Below are positions 7,395 to 15,576 of a DNA stretch of 64,000 nt, one piece after another (within the stretch, counting starts at the first letter, position 1; each line of letters opens with the position of its first letter). Both the position numbers and the translations under genes were made by a program. The stretch comes from Haloferax denitrificans ATCC 35960. GTDB lineage: Archaea > Halobacteriota > Halobacteria > Halobacteriales > Haloferacaceae. Under the pieces are notes generated by a model. The model was not told where the DNA came from and did not search any database. It saw only the letters and a program-made list of their open reading frames with translations. The stretch is from the NCBI RefSeq assembly GCF_000337795.1, contig NZ_AOLP01000018.1:1-64000 (forward strand), read 5' to 3'.

Positions 7395-7772
7395 CTACTC
7401 CCGACCGCCCCACACCACCTTCTCGACCAGTTCGACGGTCATCGGTTCGTCGACGCGAACCTGACAGGAGAGCCGCGGGTAGCCGAACCGCGCCGCGAGG
7501 CCGTCGTGCCAGTGGTCGGGCGTCGGCTCGCCCGAGCGAACCCGGACGCCGCACGTCGCACAGAGCCCGCGACCGCCGCAGTTCACTCGCTTCGTGAGCC
7601 GCGCGTACGGCGAGAGTCCGGCGTCGAGAAGCGCGTCGCGGAGGACGGTCCCGCGTTCGACGTCGAGGTCGGTGACGCGGTCGCTGTCGGTGTTGACGTC
7701 GCGGACGCGAACCGTGACGGTCGAGTCGGCCGGGTCGCACTCGGTTCGAGGTCGGGACTCGCGGTCGCTCAT
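7395..7772 (-). CDS. 2Fe-2S ferredoxin
   Basis: Small electron carrier, 125 residues. Plant-type 2Fe-2S ligands are visible as Cys65, Cys71, Cys74 (C-x5-C-x2-C) and Cys103 (LSCQ). It lacks the acidic insert of the large halophilic ferredoxin and has only a short polar N-terminal extension (about 18 residues). It stands alone on the minus strand, divergent from the small protein at 7943; the partner enzyme is unknown. A nearby candidate electron acceptor is the radical SAM enzyme QueE, but that link is only positional. Confidence 0.9.
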   Translation of the reverse strand: MSDRESRPRTECDPADSTVTVRVRDVNTDSDRVTDLDVERGTVLRDALLDAGLSPYARLTKRVNCGGRGLCATCGVRVRSGEPTPDHWHDGLAARFGYPRLSCQVRVDEPMTVELVEKVVWGGRE

Positions 7773-7942
7773 CGGTCGGTCGTTCGGGGCGACTCGATAT
7801 GGGCGTACCCCTCGGGCGGGTCCCTCGTCCAGTCACCTCACCCACCCCTCACTCGCGGCTCTCCCGTCAGCTATGTAGAGTCCATACTCGAAGATATCAG
7901 TATTATAACGGCTTATGACGGGAGAATTCGTAGGTGAGCGTG

Positions 7943-8221
7943 ATGGTGACCCTCGCGTCAGCGCCGGTGTTGGTGAACGTCCGCGTCGAGATGAACGACC
8001 ACGAGACGATGACGGTGGAACTGCACGAGACGAACGAAACGCGCCACCTCGTCGCCTACGAGTCCGAGCGCATCCGCGACGCGCTCGCATCGCTTCCCGA
8101 GGGCGCTCGCGTCCCCGTCGAGATGGTGCGCGCCGGCTCGCGCTCGAACGTCTGGAAAGCCGTCGCGCTCCACGGTCGCCGGACGCTCCCCACCGACCAG
8201 TCGGCGCGGACGGCCAATTGA
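7943..8221 (+). CDS. Small conserved protein with MNDH motif
   Basis: 92 residues, function unknown. The core reads EMNDHETMTVELHET, then a helix (ERIRDALASLP), GARVPVEMV, and a terminal NVWKAVAL strand; it looks like a compact alpha/beta fold without cysteines or membrane segments. A clear paralogue lies at 54175-54438, sharing EMNDHxxMTV, ET.E.R, LAS, GA..P and NxWxAL. Start choice: a TATA-like CTTATGA at 7912-7918 favours the ATG at 7943; a second TATA at 7902-7908 would favour an in-frame GTG at 7934 (95 residues). Confidence 0.75.
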   Translation: MVTLASAPVLVNVRVEMNDHETMTVELHETNETRHLVAYESERIRDALASLPEGARVPVEMVRAGSRSNVWKAVALHGRRTLPTDQSARTAN

Positions 8222-8312
8222 GCCGTCCGCGGTCCCCTCGCTGAACTCTCTCCCCGCGTTCGCCGGAGGCAAACCGTCGGTGCTATACTGCTCGCCCGTG
8301 TCACGAACTGCC

Positions 8313-8696
8313 ATGAGCTTCGTCGCCGAGGTGGAAGTCCGGTTCCGCGACCACGACTCGCTCGGACACGTGAACAACGCCGTCTACGCGACCTACTGCG
8401 AACAGGCCCGCGTCCGCTTCTTCGAGGAGGTGATGGACACGCCGCTTTCGGACGCGAACTTCGTCGTCGCGCACCTCGAACTCGACTACCGCGCGCCCAT
8501 CGAGGGCGTCGGCACCGTCGAGGTTGAAGTCGAGGCCGGCGAGCCGGGCGGAACGAGCTTCCCGCTCACTTACACGCTCTCTTACGAGGGCGAAGTCGTC
8601 GCCACCGGCGAGACGGTCCAGGTCGCCTTGGACGACGAGGGTCGCCCGACGCGCGTCCCCGACCAGTGGCGCGAGGCAATCGCCGACCAACCGTAG
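8313..8696 (+). CDS. Acyl-CoA thioesterase, 4HBT/YbgC-like hot-dog fold
   Basis: Predicted hydrolase of acyl-CoA thioesters, 127 residues. The N-terminal motif RFRDHDSLGHVNNAVY contains the catalytic aspartate position (Asp15) typical of the 4-hydroxybenzoyl-CoA thioesterase family, followed by the long central helix (YCEQARVRFFEEV) and the beta-rich half of the hot-dog fold. The ATG at 8313 is preferred over the in-frame one at 8280 because the motif then begins at the usual distance from the N-terminus. The natural substrate cannot be told from sequence. It lies between two unrelated genes on the same strand, 118 bases before queD. Confidence 0.9.
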   Translation: MSFVAEVEVRFRDHDSLGHVNNAVYATYCEQARVRFFEEVMDTPLSDANFVVAHLELDYRAPIEGVGTVEVEVEAGEPGGTSFPLTYTLSYEGEVVATGETVQVALDDEGRPTRVPDQWREAIADQP

Positions 8697-8814
8697 CGCC
8701 CGGCCGTCGCCCGCGTCGCGTTGTTTCTCGGAGCGGTTCGGAACTGCATCTCCGGCCATTCGACCGACAGAGCCGAGACAGGACAGTTAAATGCTCCCGT
8801 GATAATCCTCGAAT

Positions 8815-9291
8815 ATGCCTCGGGGAACACTAGAACACGAACAGTCGGCGGACGCCGACGACGAGACCCCGCTGTCCCGAGCAGGCGAGCGCGTCCTCCA
8901 CATCGGTCGCGACCGGCCGATTCGCATCAGCTCCGGACACCGCCTCCTCCACCACGACGGCAAGTGTAGCCGCCCACATGGGCACAACTACGAGATTTCG
9001 GTCCGCGTCGTCGGCGACCTGACCGACGAGGGCTGGGTCGTCGACAAGGGCGTCGTCACCGACGTCATCGACGAGTGGGACCACCGATTTCTCGTCGAGT
9101 CGGGCGACCCGCTCGTCGAGGCGTTCGAGCGCTCCGGCGACGCCGACGGGACGGTCGTCCTCGACGCGCCGCCGACGGCCGAGGTGATGGCGGTCGTCCT
9201 CGAAGAGAAACTGCTCGCGGCGCTCCCCGACACCGTCTCCGAGGTCTCGGTCTCGGTCAGCGAAACGTCGGAGCTCTGCGCCGGCTTCTGA
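8815..9291 (+). CDS. queD: 6-carboxytetrahydropterin synthase QueD
   Basis: Second step of the 7-deazaguanine (preQ0) pathway that supplies archaeosine for tRNA: converts dihydroneopterin triphosphate to 6-carboxytetrahydropterin. 158 residues of the PTPS/QueD fold. Zinc ligands His42, His55 and His57 (SGHRLL and PHGHNY) and the catalytic Cys51 (DGKCSRPHGHNY) are present; a C-terminal SVSVSETSE strand carries the substrate-binding Glu region. Its stop codon overlaps the queE start by one base, so the two are translated from one operon. Confidence 0.95.
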   Translation: MPRGTLEHEQSADADDETPLSRAGERVLHIGRDRPIRISSGHRLLHHDGKCSRPHGHNYEISVRVVGDLTDEGWVVDKGVVTDVIDEWDHRFLVESGDPLVEAFERSGDADGTVVLDAPPTAEVMAVVLEEKLLAALPDTVSEVSVSVSETSELCAGF

Positions 9292-10064
9292 TGCCCGTCT
9301 CCGACACCGTCGCCCGCGACGACACCGACGCCGAGGGCGACCGCCTCCCGATAAACGAGCTGTTCGCGTCGCTCCAGGGCGAGGGCAAGCTCGCCGGCGT
9401 CCCGAGCACGTTCGTCCGCACCAGCGGCTGTAACCTCCGCTGTTGGTTCTGCGACTCGTTTCACACCTCGTGGGAGCCGACGCACGCGTGGATGACCCTC
9501 GACGAAATCGTCGCCGAAGTCGAGTCGCTTTCTCCCGAGCACGTGGTCGTCACCGGCGGCGAACCACTCGTCCACGACGAGACCGACGCGCTCCTGTCGG
9601 CGCTCGCCGACGACTACCACCTGACCGTCGAGACGAACGGGACGCTCGACACGGACGCGCCGGTCGACCTCGCGAGCGTCAGCCCCAAACTCGCGTCGTC
9701 GACGCCGACGCCCGAGAACGCGCCGGCCGACGTTGACCCCGGCGTCTGGACCGCGCGCCACGAGGACGCCCGCGTCGACCTCGACGCGCTCGCCTCGCTG
9801 GTCGAACACGCGGCGGAGTTCCAACTGAAGTTCGTCGTCACCGGCCGCGACGACCTCGACGAAATCGAGTCGCTCGTCGCCGACGTGCGCGGCGTCGCCG
9901 ACCGCGAGGTACGCGACAGCGACGTGTTGCTCATGCCCGAGGGACAGACCCGCGAGCAACTCGCCCGGACCCGGACCGAGGTGGCCGACCTCGCCGCGTC
10001 GTTCGGCTACCGCTACACGCCGCGACTCCACGTCGACCTCTGGAACGACGCGCCCGAGACCTGA
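9291..10064 (+). CDS. queE: 7-carboxy-7-deazaguanine synthase QueE (radical SAM)
   Basis: Radical SAM enzyme that contracts 6-carboxytetrahydropterin to 7-carboxy-7-deazaguanine. 257 residues. The 4Fe-4S motif CNLRCWFC (Cys47, Cys51, Cys54) follows the family's FASLQGEG signature, and VVTGGEP marks the SAM-binding region. The ATG overlaps the TGA of queD (9289-9291). The frame is open upstream but that part is antisense to nothing useful and reads through queD. queC follows after 60 bases. Confidence 0.95.
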   Translation: MPVSDTVARDDTDAEGDRLPINELFASLQGEGKLAGVPSTFVRTSGCNLRCWFCDSFHTSWEPTHAWMTLDEIVAEVESLSPEHVVVTGGEPLVHDETDALLSALADDYHLTVETNGTLDTDAPVDLASVSPKLASSTPTPENAPADVDPGVWTARHEDARVDLDALASLVEHAAEFQLKFVVTGRDDLDEIESLVADVRGVADREVRDSDVLLMPEGQTREQLARTRTEVADLAASFGYRYTPRLHVDLWNDAPET

Positions 10065-10077
10065 GTACCGCCGAAAA

Positions 10078-10110
10078 CACTCTGAACGCACTCCGAACGC
10101 ATCCCGAACC
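10078..10110 (+). repeat. Three tandem 11-base repeats before queC
   Basis: CACTCTGAACG, CACTCCGAACG and CATCCCGAACC follow each other without spacer in the 60-base queE-queC gap. They could be a chance product or an RNA or protein binding site; no known riboswitch is recognised. Confidence 0.6.
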
Positions 10111-10124
10111 ATTCCACGACAACG

Positions 10125-10865
10125 ATGACTACCGATATCGATACCGAATCCACGTCCGACGAGAAGCGCGCCGTCGTCCTCCTCTCCGGCGGCATGGACA
10201 GCGCGACGGCCGCCTACGAGGCCAAAGAACGCGGCTACGAACTCTACGCGCTCCACACCTCCTACGGCCAGAAGACCGAGTCGAAGGAGTTCGACTGTGC
10301 CCGCGCGCTCGCCGACGAACTCGACGCTCGGGACTTCCTTCACATCGAGACGAGCCACCTGAAGCAGATCGGTGCGTCGTCGCTCACCGACGACTCGATG
10401 GCCGTCGCCGACGCCGACATGGACGCCGACGACATCCCGACCTCGTACGTCCCCTTCCGCAACGCCAACCTCCTGTCGATGGCCGTCTCGTACGCCGAGG
10501 CGAACGACTGCGACGCCGTCTTCGTCGGCGCGCACTCCGAGGACTACTCGGGCTACCCCGACTGCCGACCCGAGTTCTTCGACGCCTTCGAGGCGATGGT
10601 CGACGTCGGCACGAAACCCGACACGACCATCTCGCTGGAAGTCCCGTTCGTCCACGACTCGAAGACCGATATCGCCCGCCGCGGCCTCGAACTCGGCGTC
10701 CCCTTCGAGCACACGTGGTCCTGTTACCGCGCCGAGGAACCGGCCTGCGGCACCTGCGACTCCTGTGCGTTCCGCCTGCAGGCGTTCCAGAATCTCGGCG
10801 AGCGCGACCCGATTCCGTACGCCGAGCGCCCGGAGTACGCGGACGCGGACGTGGACGCGCCGTAG
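10125..10865 (+). CDS. queC: 7-cyano-7-deazaguanine synthase QueC
   Basis: ATP-dependent enzyme converting 7-carboxy-7-deazaguanine to preQ0, the precursor inserted into tRNA by archaeal TGT. 246 residues. The N-type PP-loop SGGMDS is at 21-26; ALHTSYGQ and VPFRNANLL are family signatures; near the C-terminus the zinc site shows as CYRAEEPACGTCDSC. Last of the queD-queE-queC set. No tgtA or arcS is in the window. Confidence 0.96.
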   Translation: MTTDIDTESTSDEKRAVVLLSGGMDSATAAYEAKERGYELYALHTSYGQKTESKEFDCARALADELDARDFLHIETSHLKQIGASSLTDDSMAVADADMDADDIPTSYVPFRNANLLSMAVSYAEANDCDAVFVGAHSEDYSGYPDCRPEFFDAFEAMVDVGTKPDTTISLEVPFVHDSKTDIARRGLELGVPFEHTWSCYRAEEPACGTCDSCAFRLQAFQNLGERDPIPYAERPEYADADVDAP

Positions 10866-10961
10866 CGTCCTTCTGCCCGCCGCCGCGCGGATAGCACCTC
10901 GCCCGCGTTCCGACCTGTCTCCTCGCGCCCCTTTTTCACCGACCTGCGCGAACCCCGCGTC

Positions 10962-11714
10962 ATGAGCGACGAGAAACGCCGAACCGCCGCCCAGTTCGGA
11001 AGCGCCGCGGAGTCGTACTTCGACAGCGAGGTCCACCGCCTCGGCGAGGACCGCGAGACGCTCGCGTCGTGGTGCCGCGGCGCGACCCGCGCGCTCGACG
11101 TGGCGACGGGGGCCGGCCACACCGCGGGCGCGATAGCCGACGTCGGCGTCTCCTCGGTCGTCGCGGCCGACGCCGCCCCCGAGATGGTCGCCACCGCGGT
11201 CCGCGAGTACCCCGTCGCGGGCGTCGTCGCCGACGCCGAGCGCCTCCCCTTCGCGGACGACTCCTTCGATGCGGCCGCCTGCCGCATCGCCGCCCACCAC
11301 TTCCCCGACCCCGAGTCGTTCGTCGCCGAAGTCGCGCGCGTCCTCGAACCCGGCGGCGTCTTCGCCTTCGAGGACAACGTCGCGCCCGAGGACGCCGCCC
11401 TCGCCGAGTTCCTCAACGGCGTCGAGGTGCTCCGCGACCCGACCCACGTCGAACTCCACCCGATTTCCCGGTGGCGCGAGTGGTTCGAGGCCGCGGGGCT
11501 GTCGGTCGAGGCGGTCGAGACCGCCGCGATACGCCTCCAGTTCGACCCGTGGACCGAGCGGACGAACGTCTCGCCCGAGGACCGAGACGAACTCGAACGC
11601 CGCTTCCGCGGGGCGTCCGAGGCGGCGAAAGCGCGGTTCGACGTGGAGTTCGACGGCGACTCCGTCGTCTCGTTCGCCAATCCGAAGGCGCTGATTCGAG
11701 CCCGGAAGGAGTAG
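10962..11714 (+). CDS. Class I SAM-dependent methyltransferase
   Basis: 250 residues. Motif I reads LDVATGAGH at about 45-53, motif II region AADAAPEMV, and VADAERLPFADDSFDAAACR is the usual post-II/III segment of the UbiE/Methyltransf_11 group; EVARVLEPGGVFAFED follows. The substrate is not deducible: the fold serves quinone, lipid and small-molecule methylation. It starts 96 bases after queC on the same strand and is followed 74 bases later by a transporter; no pathway link is evident. Confidence 0.88.
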   Translation: MSDEKRRTAAQFGSAAESYFDSEVHRLGEDRETLASWCRGATRALDVATGAGHTAGAIADVGVSSVVAADAAPEMVATAVREYPVAGVVADAERLPFADDSFDAAACRIAAHHFPDPESFVAEVARVLEPGGVFAFEDNVAPEDAALAEFLNGVEVLRDPTHVELHPISRWREWFEAAGLSVEAVETAAIRLQFDPWTERTNVSPEDRDELERRFRGASEAAKARFDVEFDGDSVVSFANPKALIRARKE

Positions 11715-11788
11715 TAGGGGAGCCGGCTGGTCGCCTCGACCCCCCGAGACCCACAAACGGTAAGCGGACCCCCCCACGACGTGGAGGT

Positions 11789-12670
11789 GTGTCAACGTCC
11801 GACTCCGACGCCCCCATCTCGCCGCTCGCGGGCCTCGGCATCGCGGTCCTCGCGGTCAGCACGAGCGCCATCCTCGTCCGCTGGAGCGCCGCGCCGAGCC
11901 TGATAAAGGCCTTTTACCGGGTTCTGTTCACCGTGGCTCTGCTCGCACCGGTCGCGCTCGTCCGCCATCGCGACGCGCTGGCGACGATTTCGGGGCGGGA
12001 CCTGCTGGCGGCCGGGGGCGCGGGCGTCGCGCTCGCGGCCCACTTCGCGTCGTGGTTCGAGAGCCTCAACCACACGACGGTCGCCGCGAGCGTCACGCTC
12101 GTGCAGTCCCAACCGCTTTTCGTCGCCGTCGGCGCGTGGGCCGTCCTCGACGAGCGCGTGAGCCGCCGCACCGCCGTCGGCATCGGCGTCGCGCTCGCGG
12201 GCATGGCGCTCATGTCCGTCTCCGACTTCCTCACCGCCGGCGGCGCGCCGCGCCCGCTTCTCGGAAACGGGCTCGCCGTCGTCGGAGCCGTGACCGCGGC
12301 CGCCTACGTCCTCACGGGCCGGAGCGTTCGAAGCAGGGTCGCGCTCGTCCCCTACGTGGTCGTCGTCTACGCGGTCTGCGCCGCCGCGCTCCTCGTCGTC
12401 GCCGTCGGCCGGGGCGACCCGCTGACGGGCTATCCGCCCCGCGAGTGGCTCCTGTTTCTCGGGATGGCGGTCGGACCGGGCGTCTTCGGCCACACCGTCA
12501 TCAACTGGGCGCTCGCCCACCTCGAATCGAGCGTCGTCTCCGTCTCGCTCCTCGGCGAACCCGTCGGCAGTACGATACTCGCGCTCTTTCTCCTCGGTGA
12601 GATTCCCACGCTTCCGACGGTCCTTGGCGGGGCGGTCGTCCTTGGCGGAATCTACGTCAGCGCGTCTTGA
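11789..12670 (+). CDS. EamA/DMT-superfamily transporter
   Basis: Integral membrane exporter or permease, 293 residues with about ten hydrophobic helices in two similar halves, as in the drug/metabolite transporter family (for example LAGLGIAVLAVSTSAILVRW, SLNHTTVAASVTLVQSQPLFVAVGAWAVL and, in the second half, LAHLESSVVSVSLLGEPVGSTILALFLLGE). The start is taken at the GTG at 11789 since the first in-frame ATG lies deep inside the protein. Substrate unknown; members export amino acids or metabolites. Confidence 0.88.
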   Translation: MSTSDSDAPISPLAGLGIAVLAVSTSAILVRWSAAPSLIKAFYRVLFTVALLAPVALVRHRDALATISGRDLLAAGGAGVALAAHFASWFESLNHTTVAASVTLVQSQPLFVAVGAWAVLDERVSRRTAVGIGVALAGMALMSVSDFLTAGGAPRPLLGNGLAVVGAVTAAAYVLTGRSVRSRVALVPYVVVVYAVCAAALLVVAVGRGDPLTGYPPREWLLFLGMAVGPGVFGHTVINWALAHLESSVVSVSLLGEPVGSTILALFLLGEIPTLPTVLGGAVVLGGIYVSAS

Positions 12671-12730
12671 GCGGCGCTCCTGAATCGGATAGCCCCGGTT
12701 CAGAACACCGGAGTCGAGCTCTCAGATTTA

Positions 12731-12748
12731 GTTATCGGTGGTGATAAC
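12731..12748. promoter_or_regulatory. Dyad GTTATC-6-GATAAC before the sensor kinase
   Basis: Perfect 6-base arms, about 40 bases before the ATG at 12790, in an otherwise plain 119-base gap. Candidate operator; the binding protein is unknown. Confidence 0.4.
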
Positions 12749-12789
12749 CGCGTCACAACGCTCATTACGGTGAGCGGTCGCTACATCGT

Positions 12790-14925
12790 ATGGACGATGG
12801 GTCGGGGGCCGACGTACGCGTCCTCCACGTCGACGACGAACCCAGTCTGACGGACCTCGTATCGATTTACCTCGAACGCGAGGCCGGCGACGTCGACCTG
12901 TCGGTATCGACGTCGAACTCGGGGGCCGACGCCCTCGAACGACTCCGACAGGAACGGGTCGACTGCGTCGTCTCGGACTACGACATGCCCGACGTCGACG
13001 GGCTGGAGTTCCTCCGCGCGGTCCGTTCCGAACACCCCGACCTCCCTTTCATCCTCTTTACCGGCAAAGGCTCCGAGGAGGTCGCCCGCGACGCCTTCCG
13101 CGTCGGCGCGACCGACTACATGCAGAAAGACACCGGCACCGACCAGTACACGGTCCTCGCCAACCGCGTCGTCAACGCCGTCTCGCAGTACCGCGCGAAG
13201 GCGGCCTCCGAGCGCTACGGAACCGCCATCGAGGTGCTCGACAGCGGCGTCTACTCGCTCGACTCGTCGGGGTGCTTCACCTCCGCCGACGGCGTCTTCT
13301 GCGAACTCACCGGCTACGACCGCGAGGCCGTTATCGGTCGGGAGTTCGCCGACCTCGCCGCCGAGTCCGACGACGAGATTCGCGCCGCCTTCGAGCGGGT
13401 CATCGCCCCGGACGCCCCCGACACGGAGCGCTTCGAGACGGTGCTGTCGCCCGGCCCGGCGTACCCGCACGACGACGACCTCCTCTGTGAGGGCCACCTC
13501 GCGCTCCGCCCCACCGAGGACGACGACCCCGCCGTCATCGGGACGCTACAGGACGTGACCGAGCGTCGCCGCCGGCGGAACCGACTGCGCTACGAGACGC
13601 GCCTGAAAGACGCCGTCTTGGACACCTCCACGTCGCTGATGAGCGCCGAGACCGACGAAATCGGCACGAAAATCGAGTGGACGCTCCAGTCGGTCGGCGA
13701 GGTGGCCGACCTCGACCGCTGTTCGGTCTACCTCTACGACGACGAGACGAACGTCGCCGCCCGGATGCACGACTGGCGCGGCGGCGACCGTTGCGAGCAC
13801 CCCGAGCGCGTCGCCCTCGAAGACGCCCGCTGGTTGCTCGAACGACTCCACCGCTTCGAGAACGTCCGCCTCCATCGCGTTTCGGACCTCCCGCCCGATG
13901 CGTCGGACACGAAGCGCGTGCTCACCGACGTCGAGACCGGCGGCTTCGTCGCCGTACCGATGGTGTCGAAGTGGGCGCTCGTCGGCTTCGTCGTCTTCGA
14001 CGTGGTCGAGACGAGTCGCTCGTGGACCGACACCGAAGTCGATCTACTTCGCTCTGTCGGGAACAACATCACGCACACGTTGGCCCGCCAGCGACGCGAG
14101 CGCGAGCTCCAGCGGCAGAACGACCGCCTCGAAGAGTTCGCGTCGGTCGTCTCCCACGACCTCCGGAACCCGCTCAACGTCGCCAAGGGCTTTGTCGAAC
14201 TCGCCCGCGAGGAAGAGGACGTGGCCTACCTCGGCCGCGCGCTCGACGGCGTCACCCGGATGGACACGCTCCTCAACGACGTGCTCACACTCGCCAGACA
14301 GGGCCGAACGGTCGGCGAGACGCACTCTATCGCCATCGAGGACGTCGCCGAGCGGGCGTGGAAGGCGGTCGACACCGGCGACGACGCGGTGTTCATCATC
14401 GAGGACGGCCTCGGGTCCACGCAGGCCGACCAAGGGCGGCTCCAACAGGCGTTCGAGAACCTGTTTCGGAATGCGGTGGAACACGGCGCCCCCTGTCGCG
14501 ACCCCGGGGACGCCTCGGCAGACGGCGCGTCGGAGAGAGCGGCGGGCGCGTCCGACGCGGCCACCACCGACGGCTCTCCTGCGGATTCGTCGGGTACAGA
14601 GCCCGCGACTCACGAGTCGGCGGCGACGAGCGCGTCCGACGAACTCATCGTTCGCGTCGGCCCCACCGAGACCGGCTTCTACGTCGCCGACGACGGCCCC
14701 GGCATCCCGGCCGACGAGCGCGACGCCGTCTTCGAACACGGGCACACGACCTCCGCGTCCGGCACGGGCTTCGGGCTCTCTATCGTCGAGAGCATCGTCG
14801 AGGCCCACGGCTGGGACATCGAGGTGACCGCCCCGGAACCCGACCTCGGCGGCGCGCGCTTCGAGTTCGACATCGGCGGCGTCCGCTCCGAGGTCGAACC
14901 GCGATTTTCGCTCAGCGACGACTGA
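12790..14925 (+). CDS. Hybrid sensor histidine kinase (REC-PAS-GAF-HisKA-HATPase)
   Basis: Cytoplasmic signalling kinase of 711 residues. An N-terminal receiver domain (about 8-120) has the acidic pair DD at 15-16 and phospho-acceptor Asp63 (VVSDYDMPDVDG). A PAS domain (about 140-260), a GAF domain (about 285-440) and a HisKA helix with His456 (VSHDLRNPLN) follow. The ATPase domain shows the N box (FENLFRNAVEH), DDGPGIP and the GTGFGLSIV G box. A Ser/Ala/Asp-rich insert of about 50 residues separates the N box from the next strand. No membrane segment, so it senses internal cues. No partner regulator is adjacent. Confidence 0.93.
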   Translation: MDDGSGADVRVLHVDDEPSLTDLVSIYLEREAGDVDLSVSTSNSGADALERLRQERVDCVVSDYDMPDVDGLEFLRAVRSEHPDLPFILFTGKGSEEVARDAFRVGATDYMQKDTGTDQYTVLANRVVNAVSQYRAKAASERYGTAIEVLDSGVYSLDSSGCFTSADGVFCELTGYDREAVIGREFADLAAESDDEIRAAFERVIAPDAPDTERFETVLSPGPAYPHDDDLLCEGHLALRPTEDDDPAVIGTLQDVTERRRRRNRLRYETRLKDAVLDTSTSLMSAETDEIGTKIEWTLQSVGEVADLDRCSVYLYDDETNVAARMHDWRGGDRCEHPERVALEDARWLLERLHRFENVRLHRVSDLPPDASDTKRVLTDVETGGFVAVPMVSKWALVGFVVFDVVETSRSWTDTEVDLLRSVGNNITHTLARQRRERELQRQNDRLEEFASVVSHDLRNPLNVAKGFVELAREEEDVAYLGRALDGVTRMDTLLNDVLTLARQGRTVGETHSIAIEDVAERAWKAVDTGDDAVFIIEDGLGSTQADQGRLQQAFENLFRNAVEHGAPCRDPGDASADGASERAAGASDAATTDGSPADSSGTEPATHESAATSASDELIVRVGPTETGFYVADDGPGIPADERDAVFEHGHTTSASGTGFGLSIVESIVEAHGWDIEVTAPEPDLGGARFEFDIGGVRSEVEPRFSLSDD

Positions 14926-14976
14926 GCCGTCGCCGCTCCCGCCGTCGCTCTCTCCGGCGCTCCCGCCGACCCGTCG

Positions 14977-15462
14977 CTACCTTTCTTCTAGTAGGCGCTT
15001 CGTCTCGGCGTGTCGCCCGCGGAACATCCCCTCGAAGCCGACGCCGCCGAAGACGCCCGCGAGGTCGCCGAGCGGGCCGAACGGGAGTTCGTACTCCACG
15101 CGGTCTTCGAGTACCGTCTCGTCGCCGTCGGCGACAAAGCGGTGAGTGTGGACCCACCGCGGGAAGGGGCCGCCGACCATGTCGTCGCGGAACCACGCCG
15201 TTCCCTCGCCCGCCTCGCGGTCGAGGATGCGCGAGGTCCACCGCTGGCGCGGGCCGACGCCGAACGGCCGCATCGACATCTCGATTTCCGTTCCGGCCAC
15301 GAACTCGTCGGGGTCGGCCTCGCCGTCGGGGCCGCGGACCGACTCGATTTCGAGGTTCATCCACGCCGGGGTGAGCGCCTCCAGCCCGGACACCTCGGAG
15401 TGGAACTCCCAGACGCGTTCGAGCGGGGCGGCGATACGGGTTCGACGCTGGTAGACCGGCAT
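14977..15462 (-). CDS. SRPBCC (START/Bet v1-like) family protein
   Basis: 161 residues. The N-terminus VYQRRTRIAAPLERVWEFHSEV and the later ETVLEDRVEYELPFGPLG are typical of SRPBCC proteins annotated as polyketide-cyclase-like or SulA-like; the fold is a lipid or small-hydrophobic binding cavity. No catalytic residues can be assigned. Minus strand, convergent with the sensor kinase and about 115 bases from the GH15 gene, which is on the same strand. Confidence 0.82.
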   Translation of the reverse strand: MPVYQRRTRIAAPLERVWEFHSEVSGLEALTPAWMNLEIESVRGPDGEADPDEFVAGTEIEMSMRPFGVGPRQRWTSRILDREAGEGTAWFRDDMVGGPFPRWVHTHRFVADGDETVLEDRVEYELPFGPLGDLAGVFGGVGFEGMFRGRHAETKRLLEER

Positions 15463-15576
15463 ACCTGACCCTTCGGCCGGAGACGGAAAAGCGGTGCTGG
15501 CGGAACGGGTCGAAAACAGAAGCGAACCGCCGACCCCGCCCCGGGCGGCGCTCGGCGGCCGGTCGGTCGCGCCGTC

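Noticed and set aside
8988-11795. 935-codon minus-strand open frame
   Set aside because: Shadow of queD, queE, queC and the methyltransferase, all certain on the plus strand by motif.
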